Positions 54,648 to 63,583 of a stretch of DNA of 64,000 bases are shown here, in pieces. Position 1 is the stretch's first letter, and every line of letters starts with the position of its first letter. The notes beneath the pieces were generated by a model. That model saw nothing but the letters and a program-made list of their open reading frames with translations, was not told the DNA's origin and did no database searches. Both the position numbers and the translations under genes were made by a program. Source of the stretch: Halanaerobiales bacterium (GTDB taxonomy: Bacteria > Bacillota > Halanaerobiia > Halanaerobiales > Halanaerobiaceae). The stretch is taken from contig JADQBT010000010.1 of NCBI GenBank assembly GCA_016278485.1, positions 248,001-312,000 of the forward strand, written 5' to 3'.

Positions 54648-56039
54648 CTACCATCTACTTAGCAATCTTTTAATATCATCTCTCATATAAATATCTTTAA
54701 ATTCATTTAAACCAATTTTACTCAATATTTTTCTAATATTTAAGTTATCCATCGGTGTCATAATGATTGATTCTTCCCCAAATTCATTTACATGATCTTT
54801 AGCCTCATCAACCTGCAAGTTTGTTTTGGGTCCACCTATACAACCCCCTTCACAGCCCATTCCTTCAATGAAATTCGCTTCTATTGGTTGATTATTTTTT
54901 AAATCACTAAGTAATTTATTACATTCTTTAATTCCAGCAACTTTAGCTGACTTTAAATTTATTAATCTCTGTGGAGCGATTCTATTAACTACAGTTTTAA
55001 CTGACAAACTAACTCCACCAGACCTGGCATAAACCCTACCTGCAAATGAGGCTTGATCTTTCTCTTCTCCTTGTAGCTCAGAGAGCTCAATCTTCAGAGC
55101 AGAAAAAATCTCTTTTAATTCCTGGAAAGTCAATACAAAATCAATAGCATCTTTTATATTATCCTCTTTTACTTCTGCTTTTTTTGCTGTACAAGGACTC
55201 ATAAATACTACTCTGGCTTTCGGGTAAAGTTTTTTGAGAAAGCGACCTGAAGCAATCATTGGGGAGACTGAAGGAGACATTTTTTCAAATATAGCTGGAT
55301 AATTTCTTTTTACTAGGTTAATCCATATAGGACAACAGCAACTAGTTAGGAAAAAATCTTCTTCACTTTTAACAAGATTATCAAACTCATATGCTTCCTT
55401 AATTGTTAATATATCAGCAAAAAGTGCTACTTCTACCATATCAGTAAATCCCATTATTTTAAACGCAGTACGGAGTTGCCCCATCGAAACATTATCACCA
55501 AATTGCCCCACAATTGAAGGTGCTACAGCTGCATATATTTCATTATCATCTTCTTTTAGCAGCTCTAATAGAGGCATAAATTCAATTTTATCAGCTAATG
55601 CACCATATGTGCATTCTACAGTACATTTTCCACAACTAGGACATTTATCATTAATAATAAACGGTCCTGTTGATTTTTGATAATATCTAGATTCATATTT
55701 GCAATTATCCTTAATATCACATGCATTCAGTTCTTCCCCACAATGTTGACACACTCCATCTATTTTTGTAATTACTGGTTTTTTTATACTTCTTTTTTGT
55801 TTGATTTTTTCTATTTCATTACTAAATGTATCACTATTTATTGGGTCAAGCCCCATTGCAACTCTAATGTGGTCTTTGACAAATGATACTTCTTCCGGTT
55901 GATAACCATATTTATCAACTATTTCTGAAGCCACTTTTTCTAAATCTTTAATTTCTAATGATTTTTTCCAACCAACTTGAATTAATTTATTAAATATTTC
56001 CATTCTTTTATTTTGAAAATCTTTAAATCTCTTTTCCAA
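54648..56039 (-). CDS. [FeFe]-hydrogenase-like H-cluster protein
   Basis: 463 residues from TTG 56039 (AAAGGGGG eight bases upstream; the frame extends 13 codons further). N-terminal helices, a Cys cluster CQHCGEELNACDIKDNC, one [4Fe-4S] motif CPSCGKCTVEC, then the hydrogenase large-subunit domain. L1 reads TSCCCPIW, L2 FMSPCTAKKAEV, L3 FIEGMGCEGGCIGGP. The L1 loop differs from the usual TSCCPxW: position for position T-S is replaced by S-C. Could be a sensory or electron-bifurcating-type hydrogenase. No maturase genes nearby. Confidence 0.82.
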   Translation of the reverse strand: MEKRFKDFQNKRMEIFNKLIQVGWKKSLEIKDLEKVASEIVDKYGYQPEEVSFVKDHIRVAMGLDPINSDTFSNEIEKIKQKRSIKKPVITKIDGVCQHCGEELNACDIKDNCKYESRYYQKSTGPFIINDKCPSCGKCTVECTYGALADKIEFMPLLELLKEDDNEIYAAVAPSIVGQFGDNVSMGQLRTAFKIMGFTDMVEVALFADILTIKEAYEFDNLVKSEEDFFLTSCCCPIWINLVKRNYPAIFEKMSPSVSPMIASGRFLKKLYPKARVVFMSPCTAKKAEVKEDNIKDAIDFVLTFQELKEIFSALKIELSELQGEEKDQASFAGRVYARSGGVSLSVKTVVNRIAPQRLINLKSAKVAGIKECNKLLSDLKNNQPIEANFIEGMGCEGGCIGGPKTNLQVDEAKDHVNEFGEESIIMTPMDNLNIRKILSKIGLNEFKDIYMRDDIKRLLSRW

Positions 56040-56163
56040 ATCTATAACCCCCTTTATCCACCTTATATATATTAGCATTTCACAATTTCTTGTTCATTAT
56101 TAACACAATCGTAACTAATAAAGAATAATATAAAGTGGAGTAATAACAAGGAGTTGTGATTAA

Positions 56164-57447
56164 ATGTTAAATAACTGGCGGCAACTTGTTCAGGGAGTAG
56201 AAAGAAGAGTTCCATTACCTGATGGAAAATTAGTTCCTTATATTAACTTTGACAATGCGGCTACTACTCCTCCGCTGAAAAGTGTCATGCAAAAAATCAA
56301 TGAATTTGGCTTATGGTACTCATCTATACATAGAGGCAAAGGTTATAAATCTCGTCTTTCTTCAAATCTTTATGAAGAAGCAAGAGAAAAAATTTTAAAC
56401 TTTGTTAATGGAAATTCAGAAACACATACTGTCATATTTGTAAAAAATACTACTGAAGCAATTAACAAGTTGGCCAATCGTCTTTCCACTAATAACAATG
56501 ATTCTACTAAAAATATCATTATTTCATCTGAAATGGAGCACCACTCTAATGATCTTCCCTGGCGAGATAAATTTAAAGTAGAATATATAAAGGTTAACAA
56601 AAATGGTGAACTTAAATTAGATGATTTAGAAGCAAAACTAATCAAATTTCAAGACAGAGTAAAGCTTGTCACAATTACAGGTGCCTCAAATGTTACAGGT
56701 TATCTTAATCCTATATCTCAAATTGCTGGTCTTGTCCATAATTATAATGCTGAGCTATTAGTAGATGGTGCACAATTAATACCACATCATTCATTTAACA
56801 TGCAGGGTAATGCTGAAATAGAAAAAGTTGACTACTTAGCTTTTTCAGCCCATAAAATGTATGCTCCTTTTGGTACTGGCGTCCTGATTGGCCCCAAAGA
56901 AAAGTTTTTAAAATCTGGTCCTGATTACAGCGGTGGCGGTACAATCGAGATGGTTACACCAAATTTTATTCGCTGGGCCGATCCTCCCCATAGGGATGAA
57001 GCCGGTACACCAAATTTAATGGGAGTTATTGCGCTCTGTGAAGCTATAGAACAATTAAACAAAATTGGCATGCATAACTTAGCCAAAACTGAAAAAGAAC
57101 TTACTGAATATACATTACGCAAATTACACAAAATACCTAAGGTTAAGTTATATGGTAATAAACAGAATGCCAACAACAGGGTAGGTATCATTCCGTTTGC
57201 AATAAGTAACTTAACACATGAGGAAGTAGCATCAATTCTTGCCAATAAGTTTGGTATAGCTGTCAGAAATGGTTGCTTTTGTGCACAACCATATATTCAA
57301 AAACTATTAAATATTTCACCAGCTATGTTAAAAGAGCGTATTAATAATTCAGAACTTAGCCATCCAGGTTTGATAAGGGCAAGTTTTGGTATATATAATC
57401 AATATCAAGAAGTTGATAAGTTTATAGCCGCTTTAAAACAAATTTGA
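56164..57447 (+). CDS. Class V aminotransferase, cysteine desulfurase/selenocysteine lyase-like
   Basis: 427-residue PLP enzyme of the SufS/CsdA group. NFDNAATTPPLKSVM near residue 28, FVKNTTEAINKLANRL, PLP lysine in FSAHKMYAPFGTG and a Cys loop AVRNGCFCAQPY. AAGGAG precedes the ATG. The preceding gene is divergent. Supplies sulfur or selenium for clusters or thiolation by family; next gene is a DsrE-like sulfur-relay-type protein, which fits. Confidence 0.82.
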   Translation: MLNNWRQLVQGVERRVPLPDGKLVPYINFDNAATTPPLKSVMQKINEFGLWYSSIHRGKGYKSRLSSNLYEEAREKILNFVNGNSETHTVIFVKNTTEAINKLANRLSTNNNDSTKNIIISSEMEHHSNDLPWRDKFKVEYIKVNKNGELKLDDLEAKLIKFQDRVKLVTITGASNVTGYLNPISQIAGLVHNYNAELLVDGAQLIPHHSFNMQGNAEIEKVDYLAFSAHKMYAPFGTGVLIGPKEKFLKSGPDYSGGGTIEMVTPNFIRWADPPHRDEAGTPNLMGVIALCEAIEQLNKIGMHNLAKTEKELTEYTLRKLHKIPKVKLYGNKQNANNRVGIIPFAISNLTHEEVASILANKFGIAVRNGCFCAQPYIQKLLNISPAMLKERINNSELSHPGLIRASFGIYNQYQEVDKFIAALKQI

Positions 57448-57455
57448 ATAAATAG

Positions 57456-57502
57456 ACCCTCCTTTCATGATAATAATATCCATAAAGGAGGGTGTTTTTT
57501 TT
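57456..57502 (+). terminator. Terminator overlapping the SD of the DsrE-like gene
   Basis: Stem ACCCTCCTTT (57456-57465)/AAAGGAGGGT (57484-57493), 18-nt loop, then eight T (57495-57502). The 3' arm contains the SD of the gene starting at 57503, so folding both ends transcription and hides that ribosome site. Confidence 0.8.
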
Positions 57503-57979
57503 ATGAAAGATAAATTAAATATTTTAATGTTTAGCGGAGAATTTGATAAGGCTTTAGCTGCATTGATTCTTGCTGATTCAGCCCGATCAATGGATTTAGA
57601 TGTATCTATGTTTTTTTCCTTTTGGGGTTTATTTCTTTTAAGAGAGCCTGATAGTATATCTAATGCTGACAAGACACAACTAGAAAAAGCTTTTGGATCT
57701 GTAACTCCTAAAGGACCAAAAGAATTACCACTTTCAAAAATGAATTTTAGTGGACTTGGCAAAAAGATGTTAGAAAAAATGATGGAAGATGATGATGCTC
57801 CCACACTACAAAAATTATTTAATGCAGCCAGAAAAAAAGGTGTGCAATTTAGTGTTTGTAAACTATCAGCTGAAGTCATGGGTTTTAAAAAAGAAGAACT
57901 AATAGCAGAAGCGAAAATTATGACTGCTCAAGAATATCTAGCCGATGCTTTATCTTCAAATATAAAACTATTTATTTGA
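57503..57979 (+). CDS. DsrE/DsrF/DrsH-like protein
   Basis: 158 residues from ATG 57503; a longer open frame begins inside the terminator stem. Fold signature NILMFSGEFDKALAALILADSA, FFSFWGLFLLR and a C-terminal KGVQFSVCKLSAEVMGFKKEE with a single Cys in the usual active position. Sulfur-trafficking or peroxiredoxin-like role by family. Upstream is a cysteine-desulfurase-like gene. Confidence 0.82.
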   Translation: MKDKLNILMFSGEFDKALAALILADSARSMDLDVSMFFSFWGLFLLREPDSISNADKTQLEKAFGSVTPKGPKELPLSKMNFSGLGKKMLEKMMEDDDAPTLQKLFNAARKKGVQFSVCKLSAEVMGFKKEELIAEAKIMTAQEYLADALSSNIKLFI

Positions 57980-58173
57980 AAAGAATTATTATTTACGCAT
58001 TGTTTATTTATCCTCCTGTTTATAAGTTGTACTCATTAAATTAAACCGTTTAAAAGATGGCTATAATTAAACTATTTTTTATATTTTGTCAACATTAGCT
58101 AACATCAGGAAATTTACTTTTTTCTAATAAAAAAAATAAATAAAACTAATACTAAAAAAAAGGAGGTAAAATA

Positions 58174-58881
58174 ATGTTTAGACATGATAAAAAATTGTTG
58201 CACAATGTCCAAGTTGAACGCCCTAATCCAGCGTATGCATCTATGATGCAAGAACAACTGGGTGGAGCAAATGGAGAGTTAAAAGCAGGTCTGCAATATT
58301 TTGCGCAAAGCTTCAGAATTCAGGATAAAGAAATTAAAGACTTATTCCTTGATATTGCTGCAGAAGAATTTAGCCATGCAGAAATGGTAGCTACTACAAT
58401 TAATCTTTTAAATGGCCATAATGTTGCAAATACAAATGATACTGTAGGCCAGATTGAAGCACAAGTTTTGGGTGGCCTTTCGCCAATGCTTGCAAATGCT
58501 TCTGGTTCTCCTTTTACTGGTAATTTTGTTAATGTAACTGGAGATATTGCTGCAGATATCCTTTCAAACATTGCTGCTGAACAAAGAGCTAAAGTGGTTT
58601 ATGAATATCTCCATCGTCAAATCGACGATCAAGGAGTTAAACAAACTATTGATTTCTTATTAAATCGGGAAGAAGCACATAATGCATTGTTCCGCGAAGC
58701 TTTAAATAAAGTACAAAATAATCAGAGATCATCCAATGCTGATTTTGGTGTCACCGAAGATTCACGATTATATTTTGATCTATCTACACCAGGTAGATAC
58801 TATGAAAATCCATTTCCAACACCACCATCATTCGATAGTCCAAGCAGATCTCAAAATAGACCACATCATCGACCTCATTAA
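58174..58881 (+). CDS. Manganese catalase family protein (CotJC-like)
   Basis: 235-residue di-manganese ferritin-like protein. Metal ligands are in LGGANGELKAGLQYF, DIAAEEFSHAEMV, IAAEQRAKVVYEYL and LLNREEAHNALF. Shorter than full Mn catalases (about 270-300), nearer to spore-coat CotJC with an added tail RSQNRPHHRPH. AAAGGAGG upstream. Hydrogen peroxide removal or spore-coat component; both are consistent with the BclA-like gene nearby. Flanked by a terminator. Confidence 0.87.
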   Translation: MFRHDKKLLHNVQVERPNPAYASMMQEQLGGANGELKAGLQYFAQSFRIQDKEIKDLFLDIAAEEFSHAEMVATTINLLNGHNVANTNDTVGQIEAQVLGGLSPMLANASGSPFTGNFVNVTGDIAADILSNIAAEQRAKVVYEYLHRQIDDQGVKQTIDFLLNREEAHNALFREALNKVQNNQRSSNADFGVTEDSRLYFDLSTPGRYYENPFPTPPSFDSPSRSQNRPHHRPH

Positions 58882-58912
58882 AAATAAGGAGCTGCAAGTC
58901 AGCTCCTTATTT
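58882..58912. terminator. Terminator after manganese catalase
   Basis: 12-bp stem AAATAAGGAGCT/AGCTCCTTATTT, 7-nt loop, T-rich on both sides; may also serve the minus-strand gene. Confidence 0.85.
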
Positions 58913-58949
58913 AAATTTTATTCTTTATTTAATTTTAATTTAGATTCAA

Positions 58950-59261
58950 CTATGGCTTCAAAATTACTTTAATACAATCATCTTTCTTTTCATCAAAAAC
59001 TTCATAAGCAAATTCTCCTCGATCTATTGATAATTCATGAGTAATTATATCTGTAGGATCAAACTTCTCTTCTTTAATTAATTTTAAAATCGGCTCAACA
59101 TACTTTTCAGCACCTTTAAAATAAGCCCATTTTTGTGTCAGAAGGCCAACAGGTCCACAACCAAGAACAACTACCGTATCTCCTTCCTTGACTCCACCGT
59201 TCATGATTACAATACCAACAATGTCCACAGGAGATTGGAAACGGTACAATAACCCGATCAC
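58950..59261 (-). pseudogene. Remnant of zinc-type alcohol dehydrogenase
   Basis: 103 codons remain of a normally ~380-residue enzyme. A piece of the nucleotide-binding start (GGVKEGDTVVVLGCGPVGLL, then WAYFKGAEK) is joined directly to the C-terminal tail (EPILKLIKEEKFDPTDIITH to CIKVILKP). The zinc-binding N-terminus and ~130 internal residues are gone. Lies 5 nt after the DUF421 gene. Not expected to be functional. Confidence 0.8.
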
Positions 59262-59266
59262 CTTTT

Positions 59267-59971
59267 TTATTCTTTTTTACTAATATATAATTCTCCTAAT
59301 GTATCAAGAATCGCCACTTGAATTTGATTAATATTATCTATTCCTTGACTATTCATTTGTTCTTTTAACCATTTTTCATCTAAATTATTTTCTATCAGAT
59401 TATCTTGCAAAATGTTCCCGTCTTCTACTAAAACTGTAGGTAACCCTTCATATTTTGTCCCAACATTTAAATCTCCAGGAGTAACTGGTCGTGACTGAGA
59501 TTTAGGAATTACACTGACCTTTCCATTTGGTTCCAGAATAGCAAATTCTACATCTGCTAAGTTTGGTACGTTTTTTTGGCGTATACTCATCAACAGATCA
59601 TCTAAATTAATGCGTGTTTTACGCATCGTATCTTCTAAGACATCCCCATTTTTTACAAGTACTAATGGTTCATCCTGTACGACTCTCCTTAACTTTGAAA
59701 ATTTGAGTGCTAAATAAGCAAACAATACATCTAATAATGCAAACACTAACAGTATAATTATAATTGAAATCAAATTAGCATTTGAATTACTCAATGTTGA
59801 TGCAGCGACACTACCAATAGTTATAGCTACTATAAAATCAAAAAGAGTTAACCTCCCGATAAGCCTTTGACCCATTAATTTTGTCATTAAAAATAACCAC
59901 AGAAATACTACTGTACTACGAAAAATCCATTGAAGAATAGTTAAAGTTTCTTGAGCTTCCCAAAAATACAT
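59267..59971 (-). CDS. DUF421 (YetF/YcaP-like) membrane protein
   Basis: 234 residues, two or three N-terminal membrane segments followed by a cytoplasmic domain. Family core GQRLIGRLTLFDFIVAITIGSVAA at residues ~34-57; FAILEPNGKVSVIPKSQSRP later. GGAGG upstream of ATG. Function not established; Bacillus homologues are linked to spore membranes or YetF-type stress proteins. Confidence 0.88.
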   Translation of the reverse strand: MYFWEAQETLTILQWIFRSTVVFLWLFLMTKLMGQRLIGRLTLFDFIVAITIGSVAASTLSNSNANLISIIIILLVFALLDVLFAYLALKFSKLRRVVQDEPLVLVKNGDVLEDTMRKTRINLDDLLMSIRQKNVPNLADVEFAILEPNGKVSVIPKSQSRPVTPGDLNVGTKYEGLPTVLVEDGNILQDNLIENNLDEKWLKEQMNSQGIDNINQIQVAILDTLGELYISKKE

Positions 59972-60101
59972 ATCCTAATATAACCTCCATTTTATAATTC
60001 CAATTGAATATCATATTATAATATATATCGTATCCAAACTACCTTAACTATTATTCAACTAACAATATTAATTAAAAGTATTATACTTATTCACTAAATA
60101 C

Positions 60102-60142
60102 AAAAACAGCATGAATCCAATTAAACACCGGATCATACTGCT
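60102..60142 (-). terminator. Terminator after pirin gene
   Basis: Imperfect stem (CAGCAT...ATCC pairs with GGAT...CTG, bulged) followed by five T on the minus strand. Confidence 0.6.
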
Positions 60143-60159
60143 CTAACAATTATTATTAA

Positions 60160-60888
60160 TTATTCAACAAAAGAACCTCTAATTTTTATATCCTGATTAT
60201 GTGGTTTACCGACTAGAAATATAAAATTACTGTTTTTCTGTACTTCCAGAGAAATATTATCTCCCTTATCTATTATTATTCCTTCTCCAGAACTGAAATT
60301 GTAGTCTCCATTTATTACGCCATCAATGAGATAAATAAGTCCTACTTCTTGATCAGCCAGTTTATTTGTGAATGTAGCATCTTCTTCAGCCAGAACAACC
60401 TGATATCTCATTTCTGTATGAGTCTTTAAAGGAGCATCTTTTCCTGCTATCTGTCTGATTCTAAAACCATCTTTTTTAATTATCGGAATATCCTTGGCTT
60501 CAATAATTTGATATTCCGGATCAGATTTTTTCAACTCTTTCGGAAGATTAACCCAGAGCTGAATACCGTGACTCAACTTATTAGGGCCAGGTTTTTCAGA
60601 ATGGACTAGACTTTTACCTGCATTAAAAGCCTGAACACCTCCCGGGCCAACTTTTTCCTTATTGCCCTGATTATCTTCATGAATAAACTGACCTTCCAAC
60701 ATGTAAGTTATTGCCTCAAACCCTCTATGTTCATGGGGGGCAAACTCATTTGGTGGCTCTACAAAAAACTCATCCATTAGAACAAAGGGGTCATGATGAC
60801 CATTATAATTTGAAGTAGGAAATAATCTTTTAACTCTTGCACCCTCACCTTCCGGCTTTTCAACAGAAGTAATAATTTGTTTATCCAT
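60160..60888 (-). CDS. Pirin-family bicupin
   Basis: 242-residue double cupin. Metal-binding PHEHRGFEAITYMLEGQFIHED and GPGGVQAFNAGKSLVHSEKP in the first cupin; LWVNLPKELKKSDPEYQ links to the second. SD AAAAGGAGG. Pirins bind Fe and may act as quercetinase or regulator; role here unknown. Confidence 0.9.
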   Translation of the reverse strand: MDKQIITSVEKPEGEGARVKRLFPTSNYNGHHDPFVLMDEFFVEPPNEFAPHEHRGFEAITYMLEGQFIHEDNQGNKEKVGPGGVQAFNAGKSLVHSEKPGPNKLSHGIQLWVNLPKELKKSDPEYQIIEAKDIPIIKKDGFRIRQIAGKDAPLKTHTEMRYQVVLAEEDATFTNKLADQEVGLIYLIDGVINGDYNFSSGEGIIIDKGDNISLEVQKNSNFIFLVGKPHNQDIKIRGSFVE

Positions 60889-61002
60889 AAATTGTTCCTC
60901 CTTTTAATTTACTTGTTATTATAATTTTATACTATATTAACTCAAAACAAAGTTAATTCGATTACAGGATAATAATCAGGCCAAAAATAAAAAGAGATAG
61001 AA

Positions 61003-62244
61003 TTAGCTCCATCTCCGTGCTTTCACCTGATAAGAAAATATTTGGTCACCAGGTTGAGCAAAATCCTCATATTTACCCATACTTTTCTCAATTTTTTGTA
61101 TATCAGATTTATTTTCTTCTTCCAACTTAAAACCAAGATTTAAAATTTCATCTCTAATATGGCTATAGATAAAATTCTTCCTATAAGATTCTGCCACAAC
61201 ATTATTAGGACCAAATCTATGATATATGATAAACGTTGCCAAAAAAGAGCATTTTTCTTTAAGATAACGATCAAGAGCTGCCGGTAAAAATGTTTTATTT
61301 TCAAAACAAAAACAGGAAGTACCAGTATAATCAACTAACAAATCCACTATATTCTCCTTAAGAGGAAGTTGAGGTAAGTCAGTAGTTATAAATATCATCT
61401 TAACTCTTTTCCCTGTCATCTCCAGCAATTTTTTTAAATAAATATTAAATTGAAAATTATTGTCTATGCAGATATAGGTAACATCATCAGGTAATCTATC
61501 ATAAATTTGTCTTAACAGATAACCATAACCAGAACCTGGCTCCATGATTACTTTTCCTGCTAATGATTTAAATTCTATTCGCCTTTGTAACCAATCTAAA
61601 CTTTGGTAAGACTCATCCATAAATTCAGGGTTTGTACTCTTAATGTATTTTTCAATATGATTATTATCAATTTCTTTTTTGTTTTCATCAACATTTTTAT
61701 CAACATTGTTGGTATAAAGAATCCCATCACGGATACGCAAAGATACTCCACAGGTACAATTTAAACTTCCCTCTATAACTTGATTATCCTCTACTCGTTC
61801 TGCTGATAACTTTAATTCATTATTACAGTTTGGACAAGAAAATAAAGATAAAACTGAAAGATCAATTCCAATTGTTATTATATTCTCATTAGTTTTTGCT
61901 GCCAAAGCATTTATTTCTTCTTCCAATTCACTTTTTGCTTCACCAAGATTATTAATTTTTTTCTTTATTTCATTGACTTTCTCTTTATATAAACCTTGGT
62001 AATAACTGTTCCGCTGATATGGCGTTAATTTCCCGATCCTTTTAAAATAAAAAATCTCTTTAATTTTCTCTAAGGAAAAATCCATCTCTTTTAATTTTAA
62101 AATTTCTTTCATTTCTCTTTCACATTCTTCATTAAAATAATAATGCCCACCCTTTTTTCTGGGTACAATCAAGTTGAGTTTCATATAATATCTGACAGTA
62201 TCATTACTGACATTAAATTGATCAGCAAATTTACTTATTTTCAT
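61003..62244 (-). CDS. MerR-type regulator fused to zinc ribbon and methyltransferase-like domain
   Basis: 413 residues. Residues 1-70: MerR HTH (MKISKFADQFNVSNDTVRYY). ~75-120: coiled coil. ~136-172: zinc ribbon CPNCNNEL and LNCTCG. ~225-410: Rossmann SAM-binding domain, KVIMEPGSGYGYLLRQIYD, CIDNN, LPLKENIVDLLVDYTG. GGGGGT upstream of ATG. A one-component regulator with a methyltransferase-fold sensor is likely; enzymatic activity is unproven. No obvious target gene adjacent, so autoregulation is possible. Confidence 0.8.
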   Translation of the reverse strand: MKISKFADQFNVSNDTVRYYMKLNLIVPRKKGGHYYFNEECEREMKEILKLKEMDFSLEKIKEIFYFKRIGKLTPYQRNSYYQGLYKEKVNEIKKKINNLGEAKSELEEEINALAAKTNENIITIGIDLSVLSLFSCPNCNNELKLSAERVEDNQVIEGSLNCTCGVSLRIRDGILYTNNVDKNVDENKKEIDNNHIEKYIKSTNPEFMDESYQSLDWLQRRIEFKSLAGKVIMEPGSGYGYLLRQIYDRLPDDVTYICIDNNFQFNIYLKKLLEMTGKRVKMIFITTDLPQLPLKENIVDLLVDYTGTSCFCFENKTFLPAALDRYLKEKCSFLATFIIYHRFGPNNVVAESYRKNFIYSHIRDEILNLGFKLEEENKSDIQKIEKSMGKYEDFAQPGDQIFSYQVKARRWS

Positions 62245-62450
62245 GCTAATAATACCCCCATCATATTACTAATTCCTATCCGAACAGCCTATAACCTTTT
62301 CTAGACGCCAAAGGTCAATTAGTTTATCATAGTATACCATATATTAACTAAAAATTCACTCTCTTTTAATGCTATCTAAGTTGCAACAGACCTACGCAAC
62401 TCACTTAATTAACTTATTAATAATAGGGCTCTCTGTAAAATTATAACTAC

Positions 62451-62484
62451 AAAAAAAGGGCTTGCCCCATATTGAGACAACCCC
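62451..62484 (-). terminator. Terminator after tandem-repeat secreted protein
   Basis: Minus strand GGGGTTGTCTC (62484-62474) pairs with GGGGCAAGCCC (one mismatch, some G-U), 5-nt loop, then seven T (62457-62451). The rest of the 290-nt gap (62245-62534) shows no gene or further signal I can name. Confidence 0.75.
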
Positions 62485-62534
62485 TCGATTTTATTTAATA
62501 AATCTGATATTTAAATTACTAATATCAGTATATG

Positions 62535-63491
62535 TTATTTTACAACTTTAGTTTCACCGAGTACTTTACCGCCTTCAATAGTCTTGAAACTATTTTTGTA
62601 CTCTTCGCTTGCAAAATATAGATCTCCTACAACTGTAGCATCTTCAACGGTAAATCCATTAGATTTAACATAAACATCACCAACAAAATAACCGCCTGCA
62701 AAAATAGTATTTGGACTTTCAACTGTAAATTGTGGAGCAGTAATAGTATATCTTTCAACAAGATTGTGATTTTCATCTGATTTGTAAAGAGCTAACTCTC
62801 GTGCAACTTCACCTTCATTATCAAATTTACCAGCAACAACGATTTCAGAATTAAATACTAAATCATTTGTTGCAGCTACAAGCCAGATTCCATCAGGACC
62901 AAGTGCTTTTTTGAATGATGCTGGATTACCTGTAACTGAAGCACCTGTTACTAAATCAACATCTGCCTGTACTTTAGTTTCACCAATTACCTGACCGCCT
63001 TCTTCAGTAACAAAGCTGTCTTTGTACTCAGCTTTTGTAAAGTAAACATTACCAACTACTGTGGCATCATCAATAGTGAAACCATTTGCTTCAACAAGAA
63101 CGTCACCAACAAAGATACCGCCCTGGAATTTAAGGTTAGGACTCTTAACTGTAAATTGTGGAGCATTAATAGTATATCTTTCAGTTACATTATGATCGTC
63201 ATCCTGATCATAAGGACCTACTTTACGATATATATCTCTACTGGAATCATCTTTGTTATGGAATGTGCCTTCAATTACTAACTCTGAACTAAATGTCATA
63301 TCAGTTGTTGGACATATAATCCAGGTACCATCTTCACCCATCGCTTTTTCAATTGCTGCTGGATTATCTGAAATTGAAGCTGCTGTAACTAGATCTACTT
63401 CCTGTGCACCTACACTTACTGCAGCACCTACTAATACTACAAGTGCTAATAAAAACATAAGACTTATTCTTGAAAATCTTTTCATATTCAT
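62535..63491 (-). CDS. Secreted protein of two tandem ~143-residue repeats
   Basis: 318 residues with signal peptide (MKRFSRISLMFLLALVVLVG) cleaved near AQEVD. Residues 32-177 and 178-318 are repeats, each starting VDLVT.AS and containing ERYTI.APQFTV.SPN, G..FVGDV.V..NGFT and DATVVG..YF...EYK.SF. Strong beta pattern suggests a beta-helix or barrel-like surface domain. ATG 63485 is an alternative start with better SD spacing from GGGGG. No known family recognised. Likely cell-surface protein. Confidence 0.7.
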   Translation of the reverse strand: MNMKRFSRISLMFLLALVVLVGAAVSVGAQEVDLVTAASISDNPAAIEKAMGEDGTWIICPTTDMTFSSELVIEGTFHNKDDSSRDIYRKVGPYDQDDDHNVTERYTINAPQFTVKSPNLKFQGGIFVGDVLVEANGFTIDDATVVGNVYFTKAEYKDSFVTEEGGQVIGETKVQADVDLVTGASVTGNPASFKKALGPDGIWLVAATNDLVFNSEIVVAGKFDNEGEVARELALYKSDENHNLVERYTITAPQFTVESPNTIFAGGYFVGDVYVKSNGFTVEDATVVGDLYFASEEYKNSFKTIEGGKVLGETKVVK

Positions 63492-63583
63492 CTTCCCCCT
63501 TTAAATTATTAGTTTGATATGATAATTAAATCACATATATAAGTTTAGCATTTTATTATCTTTGAGTCAACACTTATTTTTCT

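Noticed and set aside
57467-57502. Upstream start for the DsrE-like protein, adding 12 residues
   Set aside because: Those codons fall in the terminator loop and stem; the ATG at 57503 follows the SD and begins with the typical fold.
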